From Vibrio sp. Of7-15 (GTDB lineage: Bacteria > Pseudomonadota > Gammaproteobacteria > Enterobacterales > Vibrionaceae): DNA of 64,000 nucleotides. The notes under the pieces were generated by a model that saw only the letters and a list, made by a program, of their open reading frames with translations, searched no databases and was not told the DNA's origin. The DNA is taken from contig NZ_JAKRGH010000007.1 of assembly GCF_022347565.1 (NCBI RefSeq), positions 1-64,000 on the forward strand. Direction: 5' to 3'. Of this stretch, positions 9,345-18,457 are shown in pieces (within the stretch, counting starts at the first letter, position 1; each line of letters opens with the position of its first letter). The translations under genes and the position numbers were made by a program.

Positions 9345-9441
9345 CGTTACTTTCACACTTAAATACTCAATAAGTTGCACTTAAGTTAATTATGATAAAT
9401 AAATGAGAACTTACAATGCGTATTACATAGGTGGGAAGATA

Positions 9442-10182
9442 ATGAAAACGGTTTTAATTACTGGCGGTAGTAAAGGAATCGGTTTGTCGGCAGTGCTTAG
9501 ATATCAAAAACAAGGGCATAAGGTGATCACGTGTTCTCGAAACACACAAACTTGGAATGAGGCGGTTACTCGGTTTCCTGAATTAGCCAATGTTGATTTT
9601 CAATCAGTGGACTTAGCAGATAACACGCAAGTCGAGCATTTTTTCGATCACATTCGTGAGCAGTACTCTGTGCTCGATATTGCCATTAATAACGCCTCGC
9701 CTAAATTGGCGTCAGGCGGGGTATTTAGTGAAGTGCCTGTGGATGCGCTTTTTAGCACGTTGCAATGTGATTTTTGGGCTCATGCGCTGTGCTTAAAATA
9801 TGAGTTACAACTGATGAAACAAGGCAGTACGGTGGTGAATGTAAGTTCGGTGAATGGTTTTCGGCCCACACCAAATGCGGCCATGTACAGTGCGTCTAAG
9901 CATGCCATTGAAGGGCTAACTCATTCTGTAGCCTTAGAAGCCATTAAACAAGGTATTCGAATTAATGCGGTTTCTCCAGGTGTTACATGGACACCTCGTT
10001 GGCAAGATAGAGTGACGCAGAGTCAGCCAGGGCTAAAAGAAGAGGTCGAAGCGGCTGTGCCATTGGCGCGTTTTGCTAATACTGATGAGATAGTGAATGC
10101 CATTGAATGGTTGTGCTCAGATCAATCAAGTTATGTGGTGGGTCATACTTTAGTGGTCGACGGTGGATTATCTCTCGCGTAA
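9442..10182 (+). CDS. Short-chain dehydrogenase/reductase (SDR), classical type
   Basis: This is a 246-residue NAD(P)-dependent oxidoreductase of the classical SDR class. The cofactor motif TGGSKGIG is near residues 7-14, followed by INNAS, the active-site serines in VVNVSSVNG and the catalytic YSASK. A PGVTWTPRW loop and a C-terminal GHTLVVDGG segment typical of 3-ketoacyl reductase-like SDRs complete it. The ATG at 9442 follows GGTGGGAAGATA at good spacing, so it is preferred to the longer frame from 9403. It is probably co-transcribed with the flavin reductase 66 bp downstream. The substrate is unknown. Confidence 0.87.
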   Translation: MKTVLITGGSKGIGLSAVLRYQKQGHKVITCSRNTQTWNEAVTRFPELANVDFQSVDLADNTQVEHFFDHIREQYSVLDIAINNASPKLASGGVFSEVPVDALFSTLQCDFWAHALCLKYELQLMKQGSTVVNVSSVNGFRPTPNAAMYSASKHAIEGLTHSVALEAIKQGIRINAVSPGVTWTPRWQDRVTQSQPGLKEEVEAAVPLARFANTDEIVNAIEWLCSDQSSYVVGHTLVVDGGLSLA

Positions 10183-10248
10183 TCGCGACAATAAGCGCAT
10201 TATCAACACACTTTTCATTTTTTAGTTTTAGAGAAAGGATGCCTGTTC

Positions 10249-10863
10249 ATGCAGTTGGATTTTTCAGCATTATCACCAACCGAAATTTATCATTTAGTTA
10301 CCCAAACCGTGATTCCTCGTCCTATCGCTTGGGTACTGACCGAATCGGCAGAAAAGTCTTATAACCTCGCGCCATTTTCTTACTTTACGCCTGTTTCTAG
10401 TAACCCGCCGTTGCTGATGTTTTCGGTAGGAAAAAAGCCAAATGGTGAGCTGAAAGACACGGCGAAAAATGCCATTGAGAAAGAAAAAATGGTGATCCAC
10501 ATTGCTTCAGAAGCGCAAGCGGAAGCCGTAACAAAAACGGCGGCAACCCTTGAACACGGTGAATCTGAAGTGGTGCAAGCCGATCTTAAAACCGTGGAAT
10601 TTGACGGTTTTCCATTACCGCGTTTAGCCGATTGCAGTGTGGCCTTTGGTTGTACCTTATACGAAGTGAAAGAAATTGGTGGGGTACCACAAACGCTAGT
10701 GTTTGCCCAAGTAGAAACCGTGTATTTAGCAGAGTCTGTAGTGGGTGAAGACGCTAAAGGGCGCTTGTCGTTAGATGCTACTAAGATTGCACCACTTGCT
10801 CGGTTAGGTGGTGGCGAGTACGCCCCTATTGGTACGCCGTTTGCGATTCAACGCCCGAAATAA
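10249..10863 (+). CDS. Flavin reductase-like FMN-binding split-barrel protein
   Basis: This 204-residue protein has the flavoredoxin/flavin-reductase pattern: TVIPRPIAWVLT near residues 20-31, NLAPFSYFTPVSSNPPLLMFSV, and the later DCSVAFGCTLYEV and LVFAQVE strands. Such proteins bind FMN and reduce flavin or act as small oxidoreductases. It follows the SDR gene on the same strand, ends at a terminator, and probably forms a two-gene unit with it. AAAGGA lies about 14 bases upstream of the ATG. Substrate specificity is not readable. Confidence 0.85.
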   Translation: MQLDFSALSPTEIYHLVTQTVIPRPIAWVLTESAEKSYNLAPFSYFTPVSSNPPLLMFSVGKKPNGELKDTAKNAIEKEKMVIHIASEAQAEAVTKTAATLEHGESEVVQADLKTVEFDGFPLPRLADCSVAFGCTLYEVKEIGGVPQTLVFAQVETVYLAESVVGEDAKGRLSLDATKIAPLARLGGGEYAPIGTPFAIQRPK

Positions 10864-10890
10864 GCGTGGTTTGAGGTAAATCTTAATATG

Positions 10891-10926
10891 GCCTTTGCAG
10901 TTCAATTTGCAAAGGCTTTGTTTTTT
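10891..10926 (+). terminator. Rho-independent terminator
   Basis: GCCTTTGCA (10891-10899) pairs with TGCAAAGGC (10908-10916), followed by TTTGTTTTTT. It lies 27 bp after the flavin reductase stop. Confidence 0.88.
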
Positions 10927-11048
10927 GGGGTCAAAAGAAATTAGTTATTATGTATTAGCTTGGTATAACCGATTTGTTATTGTGAATTATGAAAGGTAAA
11001 CGGCAGAGGCAGAGAATAGGTGATATTTATAAAATTGTTTATATGTCT

Positions 11049-11100
11049 CATAATGTTGGCGACATAATGTCATTCTTTTTGTTAATATGAAACATTATGT
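11049..11100. promoter_or_regulatory. Three copies of a CATAATGT palindrome before a LysR gene
   Basis: CATAATGT occurs at 11049-11056 and 11063-11070, and the inverted form ACATTATGT at 11092-11100. Each copy is nearly self-palindromic (ACATnATGT). The cluster ends 21 bp before the LysR start codon, which suits an autoregulatory binding site. Confidence 0.4.
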
Positions 11101-11121
11101 AACTAGATGTAATGAGCAGTA

Positions 11122-12027
11122 GTGAGTATTATTAATCGTCAACTACCAAGTATTAAGCAATTACAGTGTTTTTTAGCTGTTGCGGAAGAACTAAGTTTTA
11201 GAAAAGCCGCTGAACGACTCCGAATGACTCAGCCACCTCTTACACGACATATAAAATGTTTAGAAGATATATTAGGGTGTGAGCTGTTATCGAGAAATAC
11301 TCATAAAGTGCATCTTACTGATGCTGGAGCCAAATTAGAACGTAAAGCTTCTGCTTTGATAGAAGAACTTTCACTGCTAACGAATGAATTAGCAGAGGTC
11401 AAAACGAGCTTACGTATAGGGTTAACGAAAACCCTTAACTTTAATAATATTCCTATCTTATATAATAAAATTTCTGAGCTTCTGAGTGACGATGAACTAG
11501 CGATTCAAAGGTTAAACTCAGAGCAGTTATTACGATCACTTTCTAAAGGTCAAATGGATATTGTGATAACAGGAGAGAAAAGTCTATGTAGTACATATAA
11601 TTATGATTTTCATTGGTTATACCGAGAACCGTTGTTGTTGGCTATGCCATCTTCTTATGTCGACCCTTTGAAAGCAAAAGTGTCATTAAAAGAAGTGGGT
11701 GATCTGCCTTTGTTTTGGTTTTCACGCAAAGAAAACCCTGTTTTTTATGATAAATGTGAAGGATATTTTTCAAAACTTCCTTACTCTATTAAAAGGGTAA
11801 AAGAGCCAGAAGATTCACTTGTTATGCTTTCTGCGATAGCCTTAGGGAAAGGTATGGCATTAATGCCCGCATCCATGTGCACTTTTACTCAGGAAGGTTT
11901 AACGTATAAACCTCTTATAGATGAGGCTCAAAAAGTATTGAATATTGATGTTTATGCTGTTGTCTCTAAATCAGAAGAAAGAGAACATGTTTTAGAAGGC
12001 TTGAACAGCCTAATAGATAAAGTTTAA
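11122..12027 (+). CDS. LysR-family transcriptional regulator
   Basis: This 301-residue regulator has its helix-turn-helix at about residues 9-68 (LPSIKQLQCFLAVAEELSFR, then MTQPPLTRHIKCLEDILGCELL) and an effector domain with TSLRIGLTKTL opening it. Translation probably starts at GTG 11122; no strong ribosome site is visible. The coding sequence is noticeably more AT-rich than neighbouring genes. The next gene, an aldo/keto reductase of similar composition, is convergent rather than divergent, so regulation of it is only a guess. Confidence 0.88.
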   Translation: MSIINRQLPSIKQLQCFLAVAEELSFRKAAERLRMTQPPLTRHIKCLEDILGCELLSRNTHKVHLTDAGAKLERKASALIEELSLLTNELAEVKTSLRIGLTKTLNFNNIPILYNKISELLSDDELAIQRLNSEQLLRSLSKGQMDIVITGEKSLCSTYNYDFHWLYREPLLLAMPSSYVDPLKAKVSLKEVGDLPLFWFSRKENPVFYDKCEGYFSKLPYSIKRVKEPEDSLVMLSAIALGKGMALMPASMCTFTQEGLTYKPLIDEAQKVLNIDVYAVVSKSEEREHVLEGLNSLIDKV

Positions 12028-12128
12028 TAGGACGTCTTGTGACTGCTTCTAATCGCCTTGATCCTAGCTTGATCTAATTGTTCACCAAATTCGAAATAGG
12101 GCTCATTTTTTATCAGGTATGAGGTTGT

Positions 12129-12146
12129 GCTCCCTAGAGCTTTTTT
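12129..12146 (+). terminator. Weak terminator candidate after the LysR gene
   Basis: GCTC-CCTA-GAGC followed by TTTTTT. The stem is only four pairs, so this is a tentative call. Confidence 0.3.
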
Positions 12147-12194
12147 GCTATTTCAAATTTGGCTTTTAATGAAAATTTAATTAATAGAGAAGGG

Positions 12195-13193
12195 CTAAAC
12201 GTTAACCCCTTTCATTCCTTCTTTATTGTATCTACTACCCTTTATTATTACGTCTTTGTGAATATTATCTAATATTGATACGTCAGCAGGCTCTAATATG
12301 ATGTTCGATGCATTAGAATTTTCAATTAAATATTTTTCAGTCTTTGTTCCTGGAATAGGTACAAGCTTATTGTATTTGGCTAATAACCAAGCAAGAGCGA
12401 TTTGCCCAAGTGTGGCGTCGTATTTACTTGCTAAGGGTTTGATTTTTTCTAGGAGCTGACTATTGTGGTCTAAGTTTTTTTGTAAAAATCTTTCATTTGT
12501 TTTCCTAAAATCGCCATCAGAAAAACTGTCGTTATTTTTATAGGCTCCAGTTAAAAAACCACGCCCTAGTGGAGAATAGGGAACCAATCCTATATCTAAA
12601 GACTTAACGACAGGAAGGATTTCATCTTCAATATTTCGTGTCCATAGAGAGTACTCTGTTTGTAACGCCGAAATGGGGAAAACAGAGTGGGCTTGTTTGA
12701 GTGTTTCTGCTGATACTTCGCATAAACCTATATGTTTTATTTTACCTTGCTGAACTAGCCCAGAAAGACATTCCATACTTTGTTCGATAGGTAATTCTTT
12801 ATCTATTCGATGCAAATAAAATAGATCAATTTGCTCTACACCTAGGCGCTTTAGTGATTCATTACAGCATTTAGTAATGTACTCTGGTGTGTTGTTAATA
12901 CGCCTTGCATACGCAGCATCAGCAGAGCGCTCAATACCACATTTAGTCGCTATTTTAAATTGATGTCTGGTATTCAGATCTAGGCTTGAAAGGAAGCGGC
13001 CAATGAGTTTTTCATTATGACCACGGCCATAAAAATCAGCGGTATCGATGAAATTTATCCCTAAGTCTATTAACTGATTAAGTACTTTTAAGGACTCTTT
13101 TTCATTAGTGTTACCATAAAATTCACTTAGTCCCATAGCGCCATAGCCAATAGAACTTGTTTGTAGACCTTCTGCAATATACCTACTATTCAT
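12195..13193 (-). CDS. Aldo/keto reductase
   Basis: This is a 332-residue NADPH-dependent carbonyl reductase of the AKR superfamily. The catalytic tetrad is visible: Asp and Tyr in FIDTADFYGRG (about residues 48-58), Lys in FKIATKCG and His in LFYLHRID. GLVPYSPLGRGFLTG and the C-terminal LVPIPGTKTEKYLIEN segment match the AKR13-like branch. The physiological substrate is unknown. The gene is AT-rich like the convergent LysR, and the two may have arrived together. Two neighbouring palindromes upstream may serve as its operator. Confidence 0.9.
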   Translation of the reverse strand: MNSRYIAEGLQTSSIGYGAMGLSEFYGNTNEKESLKVLNQLIDLGINFIDTADFYGRGHNEKLIGRFLSSLDLNTRHQFKIATKCGIERSADAAYARRINNTPEYITKCCNESLKRLGVEQIDLFYLHRIDKELPIEQSMECLSGLVQQGKIKHIGLCEVSAETLKQAHSVFPISALQTEYSLWTRNIEDEILPVVKSLDIGLVPYSPLGRGFLTGAYKNNDSFSDGDFRKTNERFLQKNLDHNSQLLEKIKPLASKYDATLGQIALAWLLAKYNKLVPIPGTKTEKYLIENSNASNIILEPADVSILDNIHKDVIIKGSRYNKEGMKGVNV

Positions 13194-13245
13194 ATATCCT
13201 CCTTCTATAGTGAAAATATTATTTCATCATTTTTTTTGAGGCTGA

Positions 13246-13276
13246 ATTGCTATGTAAGCAATACCAATTCGGTATT
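13246..13276. promoter_or_regulatory. Two adjacent palindromes in a divergent promoter region
   Basis: TTGCT-ATGTA-AGCAA is followed directly by AATACC-AATTC-GGTATT. They lie between the divergent aldo/keto reductase (start 13193) and a solute-binding protein (start 13427), so a regulator bound here could affect either gene. Confidence 0.35.
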
Positions 13277-13426
13277 ACTGGGAATTATGTTGTAGTGATA
13301 AATTGGCTTTGTTTCCTAAATCGTATTCGGTTTAAAGTGTTACCGTTCGGGAGGAAATTTAAGCAACAAGCTATTGATCATGTATCTACACTATAAGAGG
13401 TGTTAGAAGCATTGGTGCTGCGGAAT

Positions 13427-14185
13427 ATGAAGTTTTATCTATTCACTGTTTTCATTTCTTTATCCCTTATTTCTGTTTGTCGTGCCGACACGATCACGAT
13501 CACTGCCGATGAATGGTATCCCTATAATGGGGCACCGAATTCAACTTTACCTGGCTATGGTATTGAAATTGCAGAGCATATTTTTAGTCGACATGGCCAT
13601 TCAGTTATGTACACGGTGCGCCCTTGGGAGCGAGCCATTTCCAGTACTCGGCAAGGAAGGTTCAACGCCATCATAGGCGCCTTTTTAGAAGATGCACCAG
13701 ATTTTGTTTTTCCATCGCAAGAGTTTGGGCGGGCCCAAAACGCTTTTTTCATCAACAAAGAGAGTGCTATTGAAACGATCTCTGGCATACACGATTTGAA
13801 AAATTTACGGATTGGGGTAATTAAGGGATATAGCTATGGTGATGAGTTAGATGCGTTTTTAGTCCGTAATCCAAAGAGTGTTTATTATTCACATGGGGCA
13901 AGCCCTCTAGAACCATTGATTAAGTTACTGCAACAAGGCCGGTTAGACGTTGTTATTGAGGATCAAAATGTATTCTGGCAACAGACAAAATTAATGGAAA
14001 TCAATGGCGCTTTTCGTGCTGTTGGTTTGCTAAATGATGGAAATCGAGTTTATATCGCTTTTTCTCCTAATCACGCTAAATCTAAAGAATATGCAGATAT
14101 TTTTACACGTGGTTTGATTAAAATGCGGGAAACAGGCGAGCTGCACAAAATTCTTAGTAAGTATGGTCTTAGTGATTGGCAGTAG
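13427..14185 (+). CDS. Periplasmic solute-binding protein, family 3-like
   Basis: This 252-residue exported protein begins with a clear signal peptide (MKFYLFTVFISLSLISVCRA) and continues with DEWYPYNG and YGIEIAEHIFSRHG, the ligand-lobe motifs of family 3 solute-binding proteins. RPWERAISSTRQGRFNAIIGAF and LRIGVIKGYSYG continue the pattern. The ATG at 13427 is preferred to a GTG at 13400 because it gives a normal signal peptide. No permease genes adjoin it. It is followed 67 bp later by a GAF-GGDEF-EAL protein on the same strand, so a link between ligand binding and second-messenger signalling is conceivable but not shown. It is only loosely similar to the binding protein at 8193. Confidence 0.8.
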   Translation: MKFYLFTVFISLSLISVCRADTITITADEWYPYNGAPNSTLPGYGIEIAEHIFSRHGHSVMYTVRPWERAISSTRQGRFNAIIGAFLEDAPDFVFPSQEFGRAQNAFFINKESAIETISGIHDLKNLRIGVIKGYSYGDELDAFLVRNPKSVYYSHGASPLEPLIKLLQQGRLDVVIEDQNVFWQQTKLMEINGAFRAVGLLNDGNRVYIAFSPNHAKSKEYADIFTRGLIKMRETGELHKILSKYGLSDWQ

Positions 14186-14252
14186 CATACCCCTTTTTGA
14201 GTATTGAACTCATCTATAATAATAGAAAATGGCTTGGTTAGGTGAGGCTGTT

Positions 14253-16127
14253 ATGGACGTTAAAGGTTATAAAAAAACTGACATACCTCCTAAAATCCTC
14301 AATGATTGGCAGGAGTTATTGAACCATATTGCTTTAGAAGCGGGCATTCCTGCGGCTTTGATTATGCGGGTGTCTGATGAAAATATTTCCGTGTGTGTGA
14401 GCAGCAATACAGAAGGTAACCCCTATAAAGTTGGAGACAGCGAGTCCTTAAAAGGGGAGTTGTATTGCGAAACGGTGATTGCCAATCAGCAAGAGTTGTT
14501 AGTACCTAATGCTTTAAAAGATGTGGATTGGGACACTAACCCGGACATCGCTCTGGGGATGATTTCTTATTGCGGTTTGCCTGTTAACTGGCCGACAGGG
14601 GAAGCTTTTGGCACCATATGTATACTGGATAACAAAGAAAACCATTATTCAGATAAACAAAGAAACTTACTCAGTTTATTCAGAAAGATGGTTGAAAGTA
14701 ATCTCGATGTTTTTTATCAAAATCAGACGCTAGAAAGTAAGATTTTACAGCGTACTACCCAGCTAGAGTATGTGAATAAAAAACTGGCTCAAACGATAGA
14801 TCAATACGCCGCAGAGAAAGAGATTTCGAACCTACAAAAATACCGAGACTCGTTTACTTGGTTGCCAAACTTATCCCAGCTAGAGAAGTTTTTTAATGAT
14901 CATTTGAAGCAGTCGGAGCCAAAGCTGTCGGTTATCTCTTTACGAATCAACAATTATGCGCAGCTTAGAGAGGAGCTCGGCTTAATAGATAGCCAAAAAG
15001 TGACCATTTATGTCAGTAAGCAGCTGACGTTTATTTTGCCGAGCACCGTGTATTTAGCATCAGTATCAGATGAAGAAATATGCATTCTCTTTTTATGCGA
15101 TAACCAAGAGTACGTAGAAGAGACTATTGAAATCGCAGAGAAGTTGTCTAAAAAGTTGAATAAAGAAGTAAGCATACAAGACAAAAAAGTAGTGCTATCG
15201 GTTAGTCTTGGCGTTTCTATATACCCGCAAGACTCTGAAGACTTTATGCCTTTGGTTAGAAAGGCCAATTCTGCCTCGATTCACTGTCACATTGATAATA
15301 AAGGATACCAATTCTTCAATAGAAGGATGACCTCTGACTTAAGCCAAAAACACCAAATTGAGATCCAGTTGTCCAGCGCGCTGCGTAATAATGAGTTGTC
15401 ACTTTACTATCAACCACTGGTTGATGTCGAAAGCAATAGGGTGATGGGGGCAGAAGTTCTCCTTCGTTGGTATAGCCCGATGTTCAGCTTACTTCTTCCT
15501 GAGTCTTTTTTATCTGTTGCAGAAGACTCGAAGCAAATTATTGAAATCGGGTATTACTCATTACGGGAGTCGGTTCAGCAACTTTCTAAATGGCAAGCTT
15601 TGTATGGAAAAGAGTTTTATCTTTCTATTAATTTATCACCTGTTCAATTATTAGATGAAAGTTTGCTAAGTAAAATTAAATACTTGCTGGAACTGTATGA
15701 AGTGAATGCGTCATCCATTGAAGTCGAGTTCCAAGAAAGTATTCTTTATCAGAACGAGGAGCGGTTTCTACAAACGTTAAGTAACATTCAGGGCCTAGGT
15801 ATTAACATCTCTTTGGATAACTTTGGTTCAGAGTCGTCGTCACTCAAATATCTACATGCATTACCTATTTCCACTTTAAAAATAGAAAGACAGTTGATCA
15901 GTAGCCTTTTTAGCCCTCAAAACACCCAGAAAATCACGTCGGCGATCATCTCTATGGCTAATAATCTAGAAATCAACGTTGTTGCGAAGGGCATTGAAAC
16001 GAAAGAGCAGGCCGACTTTGTGAAAAAATGCGGCGGTAATATTTATCAAGGGTTCTATTTTGGAAAGCCCGTGAATTCCAATGACTTCTATGCAAACTAC
16101 CTTTCTGCGAACGATAAGCTTGAATAA
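14253..16127 (+). CDS. GAF-GGDEF-EAL protein with both catalytic domains degenerate
   Basis: This soluble 624-residue protein has an N-terminal GAF-like sensor at about 10-160, a short coiled linker, a GGDEF-type domain at about 190-335 and an EAL-type domain at about 350-615. The diguanylate cyclase signature is replaced by VSDEE, so cyclase activity is unlikely. In the EAL domain the signature reads EVL rather than EAL, DDFGTG is DNFGSE, LKID is LKIE and AEGVE is AKGIE. Loss of the second aspartate and of the late catalytic glutamate argues against phosphodiesterase activity. It probably acts as a c-di-GMP effector or a protein-protein regulator. The start at 14253 follows GGTGAGG; the ATG at 14229 lacks such a site. 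Confidence 0.88.
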   Translation: MDVKGYKKTDIPPKILNDWQELLNHIALEAGIPAALIMRVSDENISVCVSSNTEGNPYKVGDSESLKGELYCETVIANQQELLVPNALKDVDWDTNPDIALGMISYCGLPVNWPTGEAFGTICILDNKENHYSDKQRNLLSLFRKMVESNLDVFYQNQTLESKILQRTTQLEYVNKKLAQTIDQYAAEKEISNLQKYRDSFTWLPNLSQLEKFFNDHLKQSEPKLSVISLRINNYAQLREELGLIDSQKVTIYVSKQLTFILPSTVYLASVSDEEICILFLCDNQEYVEETIEIAEKLSKKLNKEVSIQDKKVVLSVSLGVSIYPQDSEDFMPLVRKANSASIHCHIDNKGYQFFNRRMTSDLSQKHQIEIQLSSALRNNELSLYYQPLVDVESNRVMGAEVLLRWYSPMFSLLLPESFLSVAEDSKQIIEIGYYSLRESVQQLSKWQALYGKEFYLSINLSPVQLLDESLLSKIKYLLELYEVNASSIEVEFQESILYQNEERFLQTLSNIQGLGINISLDNFGSESSSLKYLHALPISTLKIERQLISSLFSPQNTQKITSAIISMANNLEINVVAKGIETKEQADFVKKCGGNIYQGFYFGKPVNSNDFYANYLSANDKLE

Positions 16128-16193
16128 GACGTGCAAAGATAGGAATACAAGGGCTTTGTTAGGAATGTTTAGATGTTTTTATTTATGAGTGCT

Positions 16194-17036
16194 TTACAAC
16201 TTATATTCGAGAATTTCACCCTCTAATGCCATTGGTATGAGAAGTGTATTTTTCTTTTGGGAATAAAGCAGATCGCCAGCACCACGAGGAACATCGAGGA
16301 TCTGTTGTGATTCACCATTGGTTGTTACTGAATACACCGCACCTTGTTTCCAGTCAGATACGATTAAATTGCCTTGCTTGTCGACTTGTAAGCCATCTAA
16401 ATTGCCCAGTGGCTTTTGGGTAATGGCGGTGATCGTTTTAGTATTTGGGTTTACTTTTAGAATTCGCCCAAATGGTGCTTCAAGAGGGTTGGCATCATTA
16501 AAGTAGCCCCATGCCGCAATGTAGAGCTTGTTATCAATAAATTGTAGGCCGTTTGGGTTTTCGATGGCAGGAGTGTCTAGCCAAGTGGTGATCTGACCGT
16601 TTGTTAACTTGTAGATGGTGGAAGTGAACATGTCTGAAACGTAAACATCACCATTACCATCAATCGCGACATCGTTTAGAAATTCGGCATTTTTAGGTTG
16701 GTATTTGGTTACTTGCCCTGAAGCAAGATTGATGTCGACTAAATACTCCATATCGCTAACAAAGAGGTGCTCCCCTTTAATCGCGATGCCTTTTGGGTTC
16801 TCCAACCCTTTTGCGATGGTTGCAATCAGTTGATAATCGGTGTTTAAAGCAACGATAGAGCCGTCTCCCGGTTTGTCACCAGCTTGAAGAGACACAAAGT
16901 ACACCCCTTTGCTTTCATCAAAGACAATCGACTCTGCTCCAGGTAGGTTTGGCACGGTATTGATCAATTGTGGGGCCGCTGCTGCTTGCGTGGACAGAAG
17001 AATGGATGTCGTAATGGCCATGGCTAATTTTTTCAT
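16194..17036 (-). CDS. Secreted SMP-30/NHL-type beta-propeller protein
   Basis: This 280-residue protein has a signal peptide (about 1-20, ending TQAAAA). The repeating pattern LPGAESIVFDESKGVYFVS, GIAIKGEHLFVSD, DVAIDGNGDVYVSD, LQVDKQGNLIVSD is that of SMP-30/gluconolactonase-like six-bladed propellers. Enzymes of this fold hydrolyse lactones or bind sugars and metals, but many are uncharacterised. It should act in the periplasm. It is a single gene, convergent with the GAF-GGDEF-EAL gene, and no sugar pathway genes adjoin it apart from glgC upstream on the same strand. Confidence 0.75.
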   Translation of the reverse strand: MKKLAMAITTSILLSTQAAAAPQLINTVPNLPGAESIVFDESKGVYFVSLQAGDKPGDGSIVALNTDYQLIATIAKGLENPKGIAIKGEHLFVSDMEYLVDINLASGQVTKYQPKNAEFLNDVAIDGNGDVYVSDMFTSTIYKLTNGQITTWLDTPAIENPNGLQFIDNKLYIAAWGYFNDANPLEAPFGRILKVNPNTKTITAITQKPLGNLDGLQVDKQGNLIVSDWKQGAVYSVTTNGESQQILDVPRGAGDLLYSQKKNTLLIPMALEGEILEYKL

Positions 17037-17156
17037 TATATTCTCTTAGTTATTTTGTTGGCTTAATTGCTGGGGGAATAATAAGAGAATGACAATTGTT
17101 GATATATGCGGCATTAATCAAATATCTGTTTCCATATTACAACAATGATAGGGTGG

Positions 17157-17194
17157 GTAAGAGAGCCGTTAGTGAGGATAACGGGCTCTCTAAG
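17157..17194 (-). terminator. Stem-loop after glgC
   Basis: GAGAGCCGTTA (17161-17171) pairs with TAACGGGCTCTC (17179-17190), with one bulge, about 30 bp after the glgC stop. On the minus strand it lacks a proper T-run, so it may be a processing or weak termination hairpin. Confidence 0.4.
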
Positions 17195-17221
17195 GGAATG
17201 ATGAAGATGCAAACGTGAAGT

Positions 17222-18457
17222 TTAGGGTACGAGACAAGGTGTAAAGTTATAATCTGATGGAATGATAACCACGCCTTTGTCTGAAATTTTAAAACGCATA
17301 GCATCAAGCTTTGGATCTACGCCAATTTCTATTCCAGCGGGTATCGTAACGTGTTTATCGATAATGCAGTTTTGTACGTAGGCATTGTCTTCTATGATGA
17401 CGCCTTCAAAAAGAATGCTATTTACTACCACGGCGGCATTTTTAATGGTCACTTTAGGGAATAAAATGGAATTCTGAACTGATCCTCCTGTGCTCACGAC
17501 ACCGTTAGCAATAATGGAGTTAATAAAAATGCCTTCATTGCCTGTAACAGATGATACGGTGCGAGCAGGGGGGAGCTGTGGTTCATAGGTGCGAATCGCC
17601 CAATCTTGTTGGTACAAATCCATCGGCGGTGTGGGTTGCAGCAAATCCATATTGGCTTGGTAATAGGAATCAAGGGTGCCCACATCTCGCCAGTAAGCAT
17701 CTTGGCTTACTCGGCCCTCTTTTCCACCAAATTGGTGTGCGTAGACGTGGCCTTGATCGATCAGTCTAGGGATGATGTCTTTACCGAAATCGTGGTTGGA
17801 GTTGAGTTGAAGGTTATCGTGCTCTAATGCGTTGATGAGTGCTTTGGTGGTAAACACATAAATGCCCATTGAAGCCAAACTCTTAGTCGGATCTTCGATT
17901 AAAGGGGTTGGGTTTTCGGGTTTTTCACAAAACGTGAGAACTCGCTGGTTCTCATCTATTTGCATTACACCAAATTGTTTGGCTTCCTCTCTATCGACTC
18001 TCATGCTGGCAATGGTGACATCTGCCCCTGTTTCTTTGTGGCGTTTTATCATTGGTACATAGTCCATACGATAAATATGATCACCAGAAAGCACCACCAC
18101 GTATTTGGCCTCGCTGCGTTTAAGTAGGTAAAGATTTTGGTAAATGGCATCGGCAGTGCCTGTATACCAGCTGTCACCGTTGCGCATCTGTGGTGGAACG
18201 TTCGTGACATATTCTCCAAGCTCTGGGTTGAAAATAGACCAACCGTCGCGCAAGTGCTTTTGAAGTGAATGTGACTTATATTGAGTTAAGACTAGAATAC
18301 GTCGAAGGCCAGAATGCAGGCAGTTTGTTAAAGTAAAATCGATGATGCGGTATTTACCACCAAAAGGAACAGCGGGCTTGGTTCTATGATCGGTGAGTGG
18401 GGATAGTCGAGATCCTATTCCACCAGCTAAAATTACGGTTAATGCATCGTGCATCAT
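17222..18457 (-). CDS. glgC: Glucose-1-phosphate adenylyltransferase (ADP-glucose pyrophosphorylase)
   Basis: GlgC makes ADP-glucose from glucose-1-phosphate and ATP, the committed step of bacterial glycogen synthesis. The 411-residue product has the nucleotide motif GGIGSRLSPLT near the N-terminus, TKPAVPFGGKYRIIDF, the substrate loop WYTGTADAIYQN and the GDHIYRMDY signature. The C-terminal left-handed beta-helix region holds INSIIANGVV and IIDKHVTIPAG. The start at 18457 follows AAGGAGG with seven bases of spacing; the longer frame to 18523 would add an unlikely leader. No other glycogen genes are here, so this is a stand-alone copy, perhaps a second glgC as found in some vibrios. Confidence 0.95.
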   Translation of the reverse strand: MMHDALTVILAGGIGSRLSPLTDHRTKPAVPFGGKYRIIDFTLTNCLHSGLRRILVLTQYKSHSLQKHLRDGWSIFNPELGEYVTNVPPQMRNGDSWYTGTADAIYQNLYLLKRSEAKYVVVLSGDHIYRMDYVPMIKRHKETGADVTIASMRVDREEAKQFGVMQIDENQRVLTFCEKPENPTPLIEDPTKSLASMGIYVFTTKALINALEHDNLQLNSNHDFGKDIIPRLIDQGHVYAHQFGGKEGRVSQDAYWRDVGTLDSYYQANMDLLQPTPPMDLYQQDWAIRTYEPQLPPARTVSSVTGNEGIFINSIIANGVVSTGGSVQNSILFPKVTIKNAAVVVNSILFEGVIIEDNAYVQNCIIDKHVTIPAGIEIGVDPKLDAMRFKISDKGVVIIPSDYNFTPCLVP

